This document shows, one piece after another, positions 7,249-14,462 of a stretch of 15,499 nt of DNA (position 1 is the first letter of the stretch; the number at the start of each line of letters is the position of its first letter). The notes under the pieces are model-generated. The model had not been told where the DNA came from, ran no database searches, and saw only the letters and a list, made by a program, of their open reading frames with translations. This stretch comes from DASVXQ01 sp046727955 (GTDB taxonomy: Bacteria; Actinomycetota; CALGFH01), in contig JBKPDO010000313.1 of the NCBI GenBank assembly GCA_046727955.1, positions 1 to 15,499 on the forward strand. The letters run 5' to 3'. A program made the position numbers and the translations under genes.

Positions 7249-7632
7249 ATGACACTCAGAGACCGGCTGGCACGGTTCAACCGGCGGCTGGTCAACCCCG
7301 TCGTTCGGACCTTCGCCGGGCGGCCGGGCTCCCCGGTGGCGGTCGTGGAGCATCGCGGACGCCGGTCCGGCCGCCGCTACCGGACCCCGGTGGTCGCCTT
7401 CGGCGTCGACGACGGCTACGTCGTCGCGCTGTTCTACGGCGCCGACGGGGACTGGGTCAAGAACGTGCTGGCCGCCGGGTTCTGCACGCTCGAGCTGGGC
7501 GGTCGGCGGGTCGAGCTGGTCGATCCGAGGGTGCTGGACGCCAGCGAGGGCATTGCGCTGGTGCCGGCACTGATGCGGCCGGCGCTGCGGCTGCTGAGCG
7601 TGACCGGGCTCCTGCGGCTGTCGGCGACCTAG
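7249..7632 (+). CDS. Deazaflavin (F420)-dependent nitroreductase-family protein
   Basis: A 127-aa split-barrel protein of the Ddn/DUF385 family, whose members use reduced coenzyme F420 to reduce quinones, nitro compounds or enones. Seen here: a basic N-terminal helix (residues 2-22), the HRGRRSGRRYRTPVVAFG motif (35-52), and YGADGDWVKNVLAAG (63-77), the latter corresponding to the family's GxxxxWxxNxxA signature. Length is slightly short but within range. The ATG at 7249 is preferred because the conserved part starts there and a -10-like box lies just upstream; an in-frame ATG at 7144 would add 35 unrelated residues. It stands alone between two degenerate genes and looks intact. The substrate is unknown; presence implies F420 in the host. 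Confidence 0.83.
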   Translation: MTLRDRLARFNRRLVNPVVRTFAGRPGSPVAVVEHRGRRSGRRYRTPVVAFGVDDGYVVALFYGADGDWVKNVLAAGFCTLELGGRRVELVDPRVLDASEGIALVPALMRPALRLLSVTGLLRLSAT

Positions 7633-7759
7633 CGGCGCGGCAACCGACGCTGGCGCAACCCGCCGACCGGCATCGCGTGCCGTGGAGAAGCTCAAGACCC
7701 GTCGAAACAGCAACCTTTTGTAGGCATTCCGGGGCTTTGAATATCCTCGCTGTCCCAGT

Positions 7760-8037
7760 TGTGCGGGCCTGGTGCTCGGCGACACGCAGGCCGGTCTTGG
7801 CGAGCATGGCCGGCTCGCACATCCAGTCCTGCGGGCTGGCCCATTCGAGCCGGCCGACCTGGTCGGTGTAGCGGCGGATCGTGGCGACGTACTGCTGTGG
7901 TGAGGTTCGGAACTGCCCGTAGTCCGCGATCTCCGAAAACGCGCCGGAGTCCAGCGCCCACGGTCCTCATGCTCGCGGGAGCGCCTCCGGCCCGAGTTCG
8001 GCGAGGCGGCGGTGGCTGACGAACGGTCGCTCATCGG
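7760..8037 (-). pseudogene. DpdA-like (deazapurine DNA modification / TGT-like) remnant with in-frame stop
   Basis: Reading the minus strand from about 8035 gives DERPFVSHRRLAELGPEALPRA, a TGA at 7969-7967, then in the same frame GPWALDSGAFSEIADYGQF, RTSPQQYVATIRRYTDQVG, LEWASPQDWMCEPAMLAKTG and LRVAEHQART, ending near 7760. The motifs VSHRRL, WALDSG(G/A)F, APQDWMCEP and EHQxRT are ones I recognise from DpdA-family proteins, TIM-barrel relatives of tRNA-guanine transglycosylase. Those proteins are usually 250 residues or more. Here both ends are missing (the front abuts the SDR stop codon, the back runs into unrelated, less GC-rich sequence) and one codon is a stop. It is therefore a fragment. 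The family call is from memory of motifs, so moderately sure; pseudogene status is clear. Confidence 0.68.
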
Positions 8038-8040
8038 CGC

Positions 8041-8730
8041 TCAGGCGCGGCCGTAGACGGGGACGGCGGCGCTGCTGGTCGGGGCGGACTCCTCCGAGCA
8101 CAGGAAGCGGATCACGGCGGCGATCTGTGCGGGCGGGACCCAGCGGGAGTGGTCAGCGTCCGGCATGGCCGCCCGGTTGGCGGGCGTGTCGATGACACTG
8201 GGCAGGATGGTGTTGGCCCGGATGCCGTCCCTGCGGTACTCGACCGCGACGGCCTGGGCGAAGGCGAGCACGGCGGCCTTGGCGGTGCTGTAGCCGGCGG
8301 CGCCGACGAACGGCTGCACGGCGGCGCGGGCGGAGACGTAGACGAGCGCGCCGCCGCCGACGTCCATCAGGCGGGGCAGGGCCGCCCTGGTGACCAGGAA
8401 GGTGGGGCGCAGATTCACGGTGAGCTGGCGGTCGAAGTCCCCGGGCTCGGTCTCGTGGACGCGGGGGCCGCCGGCGTACGCGCCGACCAGGTTGACGACC
8501 GCCCGCAGGGGTGCGGGGCCGTCGGCGGCGATGCCGACCACCTCGGCGACCGAGTCGGGCTCGAGCAGGTCGGCCGGGACCAGCTCCACGCCCTCGCGCT
8601 GGGCGGTCTCGTCCTCTATGGGCTCCCGGGTGGGTACGACGACCCGCCAGCCCGCTGCTAGGAAGCTCTCGGTCACCGCGCCGCCAAGGCCGCCGGTACC
8701 ACCGGTGACCAGCACTGTCGCATCCACCAC
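8041..8730 (-). CDS. Short-chain dehydrogenase/reductase (SDR family)
   Basis: A 229-aa classical SDR, an NAD(P)-dependent oxidoreductase of the cytoplasm. Evidence: the Rossmann motif TGGTGGLG (9-16), an acidic residue after strand 3 (PADLLEPD), the NLVGAYAGG counterpart of NNAG (80-88), catalytic Ser133 in VYVSARA, and YSTAK with Tyr147 and Lys151. The C-terminus is typical too (ANTILPSVIDTP, SEESAPTSSAAVPVYG). Translation starts at GTG 8730 or the adjacent GTG 8727, behind AAAGGA; the second has better spacing. It lies 56 bp after the glycosyltransferase gene on the same strand, so the two are probably co-transcribed. The substrate is unknown. Confidence 0.92.
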   Translation of the reverse strand: MVDATVLVTGGTGGLGGAVTESFLAAGWRVVVPTREPIEDETAQREGVELVPADLLEPDSVAEVVGIAADGPAPLRAVVNLVGAYAGGPRVHETEPGDFDRQLTVNLRPTFLVTRAALPRLMDVGGGALVYVSARAAVQPFVGAAGYSTAKAAVLAFAQAVAVEYRRDGIRANTILPSVIDTPANRAAMPDADHSRWVPPAQIAAVIRFLCSEESAPTSSAAVPVYGRA

Positions 8731-8786
8731 ATGGTCCTTTCGCTCGGCTGCGTCCCGTATCGATGCGCAGACCCAACCCTACGGGA

Positions 8787-10112
8787 TCACGAAGACGCAC
8801 CGGCCTGGGCCGCACCGGCCTGGGCCGCACCGTCGCGGCCCAGCCGTTCGATCGCGTCGGCGGCGCGGCCAACGCCGTCCCGCGCCCGGATCGCTGCGCC
8901 GGCGGCGGCGAGCCGGGCCCGCAGCTCACTGTCGCCGACCAGCCGGTCCACGGCGGCCTGCAGCTCAGCGTCGGTGAACCGGTAGGTGTCCAGCCGCACG
9001 CCCCAGCCGAGCTCATGCACTCGCTGGGCGTTGTCGTACTGGTCCCAGAACAGTGGCAGCACGATCATCGGCTTGCCGAAGTGGAAGCACTCGGTCGTGG
9101 TGTTGTTGCCGCCGTGCGTGATCACCAGGTCGACCAACGGGATGATGCTGGTCTGCGGCAGGAACTCCGCGCCGTGCATGTTGTCGGCCAGCTCGATCTC
9201 CGCGTGCAGCGGCCCCTTGGACACGATGTATCGATGGGGAGTCTTGGCAAGGGCGTCGATCACCCGGCGCATCAGCTCGACATCGGCCGAGCCCAGTGAG
9301 CCGAGGCTGAAGTAGACCAGGCTGCCGTCCCGCCCGGCCAGGTGCTCCGGCATGGCGAACACGCCGTCGGTGTGGCGTACCGAGGAGTCCAGACGAAGCC
9401 AGCGAGTCCCCAGTGGCCGGGCCCGGGGGTAGTCGGCGATCTCTGGGTAGATGTACAGGTTCAGGTCGCCCTCGGAGATGAATTCCAGGTCCGGTAGCGC
9501 GGCTGCGCCCTGCTCGCGAACCCATGCGCCGAAGCGCTGCCACAAGGGACGGTGGACGCGTTCGTACTCGGCGCGGAACCTCGCCCAGTCCCTGGAGACG
9601 GCCGAGGAGTAGCCGGAGAAGGCGGGCGGGACGCCCGGCCCCTTCACCTCGAGCGGATTGCAGGACACGATGCGTATGAACGGCACGCCGGCGGTCCGCA
9701 GCGCAGGGAACTCGACCACGTTGTCCTCGACGATGACGTCGGGGCGCACCCGGTCGATGATGCCGACGAGCTGGCGCTGGCAGTACCGGGCTCCGCTGGT
9801 CAGTTCCTCCCAGACGGGCTTGATCCACGTTTCGAGCTGGTCGAAGGTCGGCTTGCGGAACTCGGGCGCGGTGTCGCGGACGAAGTCCTTCCAGAACTGC
9901 CCGGGGTCCACCGCGCCGCCGCCGGCGGCCGGCGCGGCGAGGTCGACGAGGTCCTCGGTGAAGCCCAGCGGCGCGAGCTTGCCCCGCCAGGACGCCTCGG
10001 CGGCGAACACCACCCGGTGGCCCCGCCGGCGGAGCAGGTCGCCGATGCCGATACAGTTGTTGGTCGGGCCGTAGGCGCTTTCCGGCATAAATAGGATGGT
10101 CAGCTCGCGCAT
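8787..10112 (-). CDS. Family 1 glycosyltransferase, macrolide glycosyltransferase (MGT) type
   Basis: A 441-aa GT-B enzyme expected to move a sugar from a nucleotide sugar to a small lipophilic acceptor such as a macrolide, polyene, flavonoid or sterol. The N-terminal acceptor domain begins MRELTILFMPESAYGPTNN, with the Rossmann element RRRGHRVVFAAEA. The C-terminal donor domain has SLVYFSLGSLG, EFLPQTSIIPLVDLVITHGG (the HGGNN turn at about residue 333), TECFHFGKPMIVLPLFWDQ and DNAQRV. The ATG at 10112 follows GGAGG with 7 nt spacing; longer in-frame starts lack this. The C-terminus ends in a duplicated AAQAG unit caused by a 15-bp tandem repeat. It leads the GT-SDR operon and diverges from the HicA-like gene. 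Acceptor and donor cannot be told; inactivation of foreign antibiotics is possible. Confidence 0.92.
   Translation of the reverse strand: MRELTILFMPESAYGPTNNCIGIGDLLRRRGHRVVFAAEASWRGKLAPLGFTEDLVDLAAPAAGGGAVDPGQFWKDFVRDTAPEFRKPTFDQLETWIKPVWEELTSGARYCQRQLVGIIDRVRPDVIVEDNVVEFPALRTAGVPFIRIVSCNPLEVKGPGVPPAFSGYSSAVSRDWARFRAEYERVHRPLWQRFGAWVREQGAAALPDLEFISEGDLNLYIYPEIADYPRARPLGTRWLRLDSSVRHTDGVFAMPEHLAGRDGSLVYFSLGSLGSADVELMRRVIDALAKTPHRYIVSKGPLHAEIELADNMHGAEFLPQTSIIPLVDLVITHGGNNTTTECFHFGKPMIVLPLFWDQYDNAQRVHELGWGVRLDTYRFTDAELQAAVDRLVGDSELRARLAAAGAAIRARDGVGRAADAIERLGRDGAAQAGAAQAGASS
8800..8829. repeat. 15-bp perfect tandem repeat at the end of the glycosyltransferase gene
   Basis: Two adjacent copies of CCGGCCTGGGCCGCA encode a doubled AAQAG at the protein's C-terminus. 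In-frame slippage; likely neutral. Confidence 0.85.
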
Positions 10113-10149
10113 GGGGACGCCTCCGAGAGCCGGGTCGAAGGTGGAACGA

Positions 10150-10182
10150 ACCATACTCGACTCGCTCCGATGCGAGTAGCCT
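10150..10182. promoter_or_regulatory. Divergent promoter region with inverted repeat
   Basis: Between the divergent glycosyltransferase and HicA-like genes is a perfect inverted repeat, ACTCGC (10160-10165) and GCGAGT (10172-10177), separated by 6 nt. A possible minus-strand -10 box TATGGT (10155-10150) and a plus-strand one TAGCCT (10177-10182) flank it. A regulator bound there could control both directions. The repeat is seen; promoter use is inferred, and no clear -35 boxes are visible. Confidence 0.35.
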
Positions 10183-10209
10183 GTGACGCGAGCTTGAGGA
10201 GGACACCTC

Positions 10210-10473
10210 ATGGCAGCGGACCTCAACAACCGCCATCGCGACACGCTCGAGAGGATCTTCCGCCATCCGTCGAGCGGCAACGTCGAGTGGCGCCAGGTGC
10301 TGTCGCTTCTGGAGGCCGTCGGAACGACGACCGAAGAGCCCAACGGCAAGGTCAAGGTCACGCTCGGCCAGGAGACCGAGGTCCTGCAGCCACCGGACGA
10401 CAAGGACATCGACCAGCAGATGATCGTCGACCTGAGGCGGATGCTCACGAACGCAGGGCTCGCGCCGAATTAG
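10210..10473 (+). CDS. HicA-like small protein without HicB partner
   Basis: An 87-aa protein with a very good ribosome site (GAGGAGG, 8 nt before ATG 10210). Its pattern, RDTLERIFRHPSSGNVEWRQ, VLSLLEAVGTTTEEPNGKV, KVTLGQETEVLQPP, DLRRMLTNAG, matches a group of small actinobacterial and proteobacterial proteins with the HicA double-stranded-RNA-binding-like fold. Known HicA toxins use a histidine after the glycine of the second helix-strand turn; here that stretch (EEPNGKVKVTL) has none. No hicB-like antitoxin follows, as the next gene is Usp-like. I therefore read it as a HicA-fold protein of unknown function, not a toxin. It is the first of three plus-strand genes. Confidence 0.75.
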   Translation: MAADLNNRHRDTLERIFRHPSSGNVEWRQVLSLLEAVGTTTEEPNGKVKVTLGQETEVLQPPDDKDIDQQMIVDLRRMLTNAGLAPN

Positions 10474-10548
10474 CGAACCGTTCACTTCGAGCCTAATACG
10501 ATGAGCTGCGCTCCAGCGGGTGAGCGCCAGGACGAGGAAGTGATCCCC

Positions 10549-11025
10549 GTGCGCAGGTACCTTCTGGTCGCGAACCAGACTCTCGGGGGCGCGGAGCTCA
10601 TGGAGGAGATCCGCAGGCGTCTCGAGGGAGAACCGAGCTATTTCTATGTACTGGTCCCCAACACCCGTGCAATGGACTACTACTCTCTCGCGGCGGCCAG
10701 CGGCAATGTTCCGATGCCCGCCCTGTTTACCGAGTGCGCCCCGGCGGCGGATGAGGAAGCCACTGCTCAGGCCCAGCGCCGGCTGGACCAGCTCCTGAGC
10801 AGGCTCCAAGACCTGGGCGCCAAGGCCAAGGGGGAGCTGGGGCAGGCCAACCCGCTCAAGGCCATCGGCGATGTGCTGGCGAGCCGTCAATTCGACGAGG
10901 TAATCCTCTCCACCCTGCCCCAACCCATCTCGAGGTGGCTCAGGATGGATCTTCCCCGTCAAGTGCAGCGCGGCTGCGGGTTGCCCGTGGTGACCGTCAC
11001 TGCGAGGGCTGATGCCAGAGCCTGA
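10549..11025 (+). CDS. Usp-like / conserved actinobacterial stress protein, function unknown
   Basis: About 158 aa with alternating strands and helices like a universal-stress-protein fold: RRYLLVANQTLGG, a helix (ELMEEIRRRL), YFYVLVPNTRAMDYY, a long polar helix in the middle, FDEVILSTLPQPISRWLRMD and LPVVTVTA at the end. The classic ATP-binding G-2x-G-9x-G(S/T) signature is not evident. The conserved part starts at the GTG at 10549, with GAGGAA 9 nt upstream; an in-frame ATG at 10501 would add 16 residues of no clear kind and has no ribosome site. A TAATAC box at 10494-10499 could be its -10. I recall the VANQTLGG and STLPxxxSRWLxxDLP motifs from unnamed actinobacterial proteins. Confidence 0.8.
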   Translation: MRRYLLVANQTLGGAELMEEIRRRLEGEPSYFYVLVPNTRAMDYYSLAAASGNVPMPALFTECAPAADEEATAQAQRRLDQLLSRLQDLGAKAKGELGQANPLKAIGDVLASRQFDEVILSTLPQPISRWLRMDLPRQVQRGCGLPVVTVTARADARA

Positions 11026-11076
11026 GCCCGGTAGCGTAGGGCAAGGCGGCAAGATGCTTATTCTGGGGGGACTTGC

Positions 11077-12630
11077 ATGACGACCTCACGGGCGGCTGCC
11101 CAGCGCGTGCCCGGTGCGGCACGTCGCGGCACGCACCCGGGAATCGCGCTCGCGGTCATCGCGGGGGCGCAGCTCATGGTCGTGCTCGACGCGACCATCG
11201 TCAACATCGCGCTGCCGCACATCCAGCAGGCCCTGCACTTCTCCACCACCAGCCTGTCCTGGGTGCTCAACGCCTACACGCTCACCTTCGGCGGACTGCT
11301 GCTGCTCGGTGGCCGCGCGGGCGACATCCTCGGACGCCGCCGCGTGTTCATCACCGGGATCCTGCTGTTCATCCTGGCGTCGCTGCTGGGTGGCCTGGCG
11401 CAGAGCTCGGCGTGGCTGCTGGCCGCGCGGGCGCTGCAGGGGGTCGGCGGCGCGATCGCCTCGCCGACCGCACTGGCGCTGATCACCACCAACTTCGCCG
11501 AGGGCCGCGAGCGCAACCGCGCCTTCGGCGTCTTCGCCGCGGTGTCCGGCTCGGGGGCGGCGGTCGGCCTGCTTGCCGGCGGCATGCTGACCTCGTGGCT
11601 GTCGTGGCGCTGGGTGCTGTTCGTGAACGTCCCCATCGGCATCCTCATCGCGCTTGCCGCACCGTTGTACATCACCGAGTCGGAGCGCCAGCCGGGCAGG
11701 TTCGACATCGCCGGGGCGCTCACTTCGACGGCGGGGATGGTCGCGCTGGTGTACGGCTTCATCCGCGCCGCGCAGCAGGGCTGGAGCGACCCCTTGACGG
11801 TCGGCTCCTTCGTCGCCGCGGTGGTCCTGCTGGCGAGCTTCCTCGCCATCGAGACCAGGACCAGGCAGCCGATCACCCCGCTGCACATGTTCCGCAACCG
11901 CAACCGCACTGGCAGCTACCTGGTGATGCTCCCCCTGGCCGCGGCGCTGTTCGGCATGTTCTTCTTCCTGACCCTGTTCGTGCAGGAGGTCCTCGGCTAC
12001 AGCCCGCTGCGGGCCGGGCTCGCCTTCCTGCCCGTCAGCGCCGTGATCATCGTCACCGCGCAGGTCGTCGCGCGATCGCTCCCCAGAGTGGGGCCCAAGC
12101 GGTTCATGGTGGCCGGGTCGGTGCTAGCGGCCAGCGGGCTCGCGTGGCTGTCGCGGATCACGGTGCACAGCAGCTACCTCGATGGGCTGCTCGGCCCGAT
12201 GCTGGTGTTCGCGCTGGGCATGGGATGCCTGTTCGTGCCGCTGACGATCACGGCGGTCTCCGGGGTCCGGCGGGAGGAGTCCGGCGCGGCCTCCAGCCTG
12301 CTGAACGCGATGCAGCAGGTGGGCGGCTCGCTCGGCCTGTCGATCCTGGTCACCGTGTTCGGGACCGCGAGCCGCAACGAGGCGACCAGGCAGGTCTCCC
12401 GGTTCCTCGCCAGCGCCTCGCCAGCGCTCCGCGCCCAGTTCCAGCGGACCCGCCAGCTGCCTCCGCAATACGCGAATCAGGTGCTGACACACGGGATCTC
12501 GACCGCCTTCCAGTTCGCCACGCTCTTCGCGCTGACCGCGCTGCTCGTCAGCGTCGTGGTCATCCGCGCGCGACCGCCGGGGTCGCCCGAGGTCGCCACG
12601 ACATCCCAGGCCCAAACCGCCGCCACCTGA
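11077..12630 (+). CDS. DHA2-family MFS drug exporter (EmrB/QacA type)
   Basis: A 517-aa, 14-helix major-facilitator exporter using the proton gradient to expel drugs or other small molecules from the membrane. Visible: helix 1 with the DHA2 motif LMVVLDATIVNIALP (acidic D38), motif A GGRAGDILGRRR (78-89), motif B/C-like ARALQGVGGAIASPTALALI, LSWRWVLFVNVPIG, then paired helices up to the C-terminal MQQVGGSLGLSILVTVFG and FATLFALTALLVSVVVIRA. Length and motifs are complete. The ATG at 11077 is preceded by GGGGGGA at 5 nt. A TAGCGT at 11032-11037 may be a private -10 box; otherwise it is read through from the Usp-like gene 51 bp upstream. A short hairpin (ACCGCC/GGCGGT, 12616-12638) straddles the stop. 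No dedicated regulator gene is adjacent. Confidence 0.94.
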   Translation: MTTSRAAAQRVPGAARRGTHPGIALAVIAGAQLMVVLDATIVNIALPHIQQALHFSTTSLSWVLNAYTLTFGGLLLLGGRAGDILGRRRVFITGILLFILASLLGGLAQSSAWLLAARALQGVGGAIASPTALALITTNFAEGRERNRAFGVFAAVSGSGAAVGLLAGGMLTSWLSWRWVLFVNVPIGILIALAAPLYITESERQPGRFDIAGALTSTAGMVALVYGFIRAAQQGWSDPLTVGSFVAAVVLLASFLAIETRTRQPITPLHMFRNRNRTGSYLVMLPLAAALFGMFFFLTLFVQEVLGYSPLRAGLAFLPVSAVIIVTAQVVARSLPRVGPKRFMVAGSVLAASGLAWLSRITVHSSYLDGLLGPMLVFALGMGCLFVPLTITAVSGVRREESGAASSLLNAMQQVGGSLGLSILVTVFGTASRNEATRQVSRFLASASPALRAQFQRTRQLPPQYANQVLTHGISTAFQFATLFALTALLVSVVVIRARPPGSPEVATTSQAQTAAT

Positions 12631-12722
12631 GAGGCGGTCGCCACCCGGACGTGCGAGAGCGACCGGCTTGCTCTGGGTGGCCGTCGGGCGCGACCACTCC
12701 GCGGCCACGGTGGCAGGGCTCG

Positions 12723-13229
12723 AAGGCGACCCGGGCCGGGAGCGCCCTGCTGGTCCTGCTCGGGCTCCAGCTCGACACCGCCTACAGCGCCATCTGGTGG
12801 GTTTTTGCGCTGTTCGGCGCGGGACTCGGCCTGATCACCGCGCCCATCGCGGCCGCGGCCGTGGCCGGCATGCCCCAAGCGCAGGCCGGCCTCGCCTCGG
12901 CGGTGCTCAACACCAGCCGCCAGGTTGGCGGCGCGGTCAGCATCGCCCTGCTCGGCGCGGTCTTTCGCAGCCGCTTCCGGGCCGCCCTCCCGCCTGTTCT
13001 GCGGGCCCACGCCGGTGCCGCCAGCGGTGGCTTCCAGGCGACGGAACCGGCCAGCCGCCGGCTGATCGACAGTGCCTTCATCTCCGGTCTTCACGCCGGC
13101 TACCTGGTCGCCGGCATCGCCCTGCTCGCCTCCACGCTGCTCGCGCTCGGCCTGCTCGGCGCGCTGCGACCCCGCCGAGCCGTCTCCCCGCCGGCGTCCG
13201 AGCCCGAGCGAGCCGGAACCGGCTCCTAA
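12723..13229 (+). pseudogene. C-terminal remnant of a second DHA2-family exporter
   Basis: About 168 codons, open to the TAA at 13227-13229, encode the last helices of a DHA2 transporter: ALLVLLGLQLDTAYSAIWWV, FALFGAGLGLITAPIAAAAV, AGMPQAQAGLASAVLNTSRQ, VGGAVSIALLGAVFRSRF, GLHAGYLVAGIALLASTLLA. The same segment of the intact exporter upstream (TAVSGVRREESGAASSLLNA and on) is clearly different, so this is a relic of another paralogue and not a local duplicate. The first ten or so helices are missing. No start codon with a ribosome site precedes it. The frame happens to stay open upstream through the whole intact exporter in an overlapping frame, which is not meaningful. Confidence 0.85.
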
Positions 13230-13330
13230 AGACGTTCGCGGACCGGCGCTGGGACCTCGTCGACGCCAACACCAGCATCGCGCTGTTCACCGACGAGATC
13301 TTCTCGTAACCGAACCGTGCCGCGGCAGCC

Positions 13331-13356
13331 CTAACCTTATCGTCCTGTCGCGCGTC
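13331..13356 (+). promoter_or_regulatory. Possible ECF-type promoter of the secreted protein-sigma-anti-sigma unit
   Basis: CTAACC (13331-13336), a 16-nt gap, then CGTC (13353-13356) resembles the GGAAC(C/T)-N16-CGTC pattern of many ECF sigma promoters. The ATG of the secreted protein is about 50 nt beyond the expected start. This would make the unit autoregulated; the match is partial and unproven. Confidence 0.3.
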
Positions 13357-13414
13357 TCCGTAATGACCACAGGACCACCGGGCCGCGACGGCCGGGTCGG
13401 CAAGGGAGGAGACG

Positions 13415-13867
13415 ATGACCAACGCGATGCGGCGTCCCAGGGCGCTGCTGGCCAGCCTGGCCGCGGTGGGGCTGGCCGCGGTCCTGGGCTTGGCGCTGGG
13501 GTCGGCGCCCGCCGGGGCGGCAGTGCCGACCCGGACCCTGGCCGAGGCGACCCTGCACACAACTACCAAGGTGGTGCTGACCGCGACCAAGACCGGCAGC
13601 GACCAGGGGGCACCGACGGCGAGCGCGCGGCTGGCCGTCTACCAGCACAGCGCCGGTGGCGACTGGCGCTTGCTCGGCCAGCGGGTGGTCGGCCGGGCCG
13701 GGGGCTGGTTTTGGCATGTGCTGACCGGCCCCTACTCGGTGTGTGCCTTCAACCTGAGCGAGACGCCGACGCTGCAGATCCGCGTGGGCCTGGCCGTCAC
13801 CCCGTCGATTGGCTGCTCGCCCACCTACCGCTACCACCTCCAGAATGGCCACCTGCTCACCGGCTAG
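13415..13867 (+). CDS. Secreted small protein sharing a domain with the anti-sigma-like protein
   Basis: 150 aa. A basic N-terminus (MRRPR), a hydrophobic core (residues 10-30) and an APAGAA cleavage region near residue 36 form a clear signal peptide. The mature ~112-residue domain has no family I recognise. It aligns along its length with the extracellular part of the membrane protein at 14452-15054: KVVLTAT with RVVVTAS, DWRLLGQRVVG with AWRRLDQRIVG, GGWFW with DGWSW, SVCAF with SICRL, GCSPTYRYHLQNGHLLTG with GCSPVYGFRVQDGALVAG. Cys110 and Cys134 match Cys160 and Cys184 exactly in spacing (24) and in distance to the end (16), suggesting one disulfide. The ribosome site GGGAGGAG lies just before ATG 13415. 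It is followed after 28 bp by the sigma gene. Role unknown; a decoy, ligand or target of the sensor is inferred. Confidence 0.85.
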   Translation: MTNAMRRPRALLASLAAVGLAAVLGLALGSAPAGAAVPTRTLAEATLHTTTKVVLTATKTGSDQGAPTASARLAVYQHSAGGDWRLLGQRVVGRAGGWFWHVLTGPYSVCAFNLSETPTLQIRVGLAVTPSIGCSPTYRYHLQNGHLLTG

Positions 13868-13895
13868 TGGCGATGCGCGCGGCCCAGAGCGTGGC

Positions 13896-14462
13896 ATGAG
13901 CGACGACGGCGACCAACCGCCGGCAGGCGGCCGCGGGCTGGGCGAGGACAGCATCGGCGAGTTCCTGCACTCCGACTACTCGCGGCTGGTCGCCGGGCTG
14001 GCCCTGGTCGCGGGCAGCCGGGCCGCGGCCGAGGACGCGGTGCAGGAGGCGCTGGCCCGCGCCTGGGAGCGCGACCTGCGCGGCGAGCAGATCACCTCGC
14101 TGCGCGGCTTTGTGGCGGTGGTCGCCACCAACCTGCTGCGCAGCAGGTTCCGGCGGCTGCTGGTGGAGCAGCGGGCTCGCCAACGGCTGGGCGAGCGCCT
14201 TGACCAGGTGTCAACCCGGCCGGCCGCGCACTTGGCCGCCGCGGACCTGCGGGTCGACCTGGCGCGCGCCCTGCAGGCGCTGCCGCGGCGCCAGCGCGAG
14301 GCCGTGGTCCTGCACTACTTCGCCGACCTGGGCATCCAGGACATCGCCCGGGCGCTGCACGCCAGGCCGGCAACGGCCAAAGGCCTGCTGCATCGCGGCC
14401 GCCACTCGCTGCTGCGGATCCTGGGGCCCACCTACCGGGAGGGCGTCGATCATGCCCGCTGA
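13896..14462 (+). CDS. ECF-family RNA polymerase sigma factor
   Basis: 188 aa, two-domain extracytoplasmic-function sigma factor directing RNA polymerase to a small regulon. Region 2 (about 21-90) contains DYSRLVAGLALVAGSRAAAE, DAVQEALARAWER (the usual DxxQExF/L-type helix) and TSLRGFVAVVATNLLRSRFR. Region 4 (about 125-176) has ALPRRQREAVVLHYFADLGI, a helix-turn-helix (QDIARALHARPATAKGLLHRG) and a final RHSLLRIL. The ATG at 13896 is chosen because the conserved part starts soon after; the ribosome site is weak (AGAG), consistent with coupling to the gene 28 bp upstream. Its last 11 nt overlap the next gene, the arrangement typical of sigma/anti-sigma pairs. The regulon is unknown, but the possible ECF promoter at 13331 suggests autoregulation. 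Confidence 0.92.
   Translation: MSDDGDQPPAGGRGLGEDSIGEFLHSDYSRLVAGLALVAGSRAAAEDAVQEALARAWERDLRGEQITSLRGFVAVVATNLLRSRFRRLLVEQRARQRLGERLDQVSTRPAAHLAAADLRVDLARALQALPRRQREAVVLHYFADLGIQDIARALHARPATAKGLLHRGRHSLLRILGPTYREGVDHAR

Noticed and set aside
10210..11025. Toxin-antitoxin pair made of the HicA-like and the next gene
   Set aside because: The second protein is Usp-like, about 158 aa, without a HicB partial-RNase-H or DNA-binding domain, and the HicA-like protein lacks the catalytic His.
9013..11052. 679-codon minus-strand open frame across the HicA-like and Usp-like genes and the glycosyltransferase
   Set aside because: A by-product of GC-rich codons; the genes on the opposite strand, and the glycosyltransferase in another frame, carry the recognisable families.
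11073..13229. 718-codon plus-strand frame that could be read as one fusion protein containing the exporter tail
   Set aside because: The first 550 codons are an out-of-frame shadow of the intact exporter; only the final ~168 codons are transporter-like.
13230..13309. Short open end KTFADRRWDLVDANTSIALF before a stop at 13309, perhaps the tail of a broken gene
   Set aside because: Too short, no upstream continuation in protein-like form, and no family could be named with any confidence.
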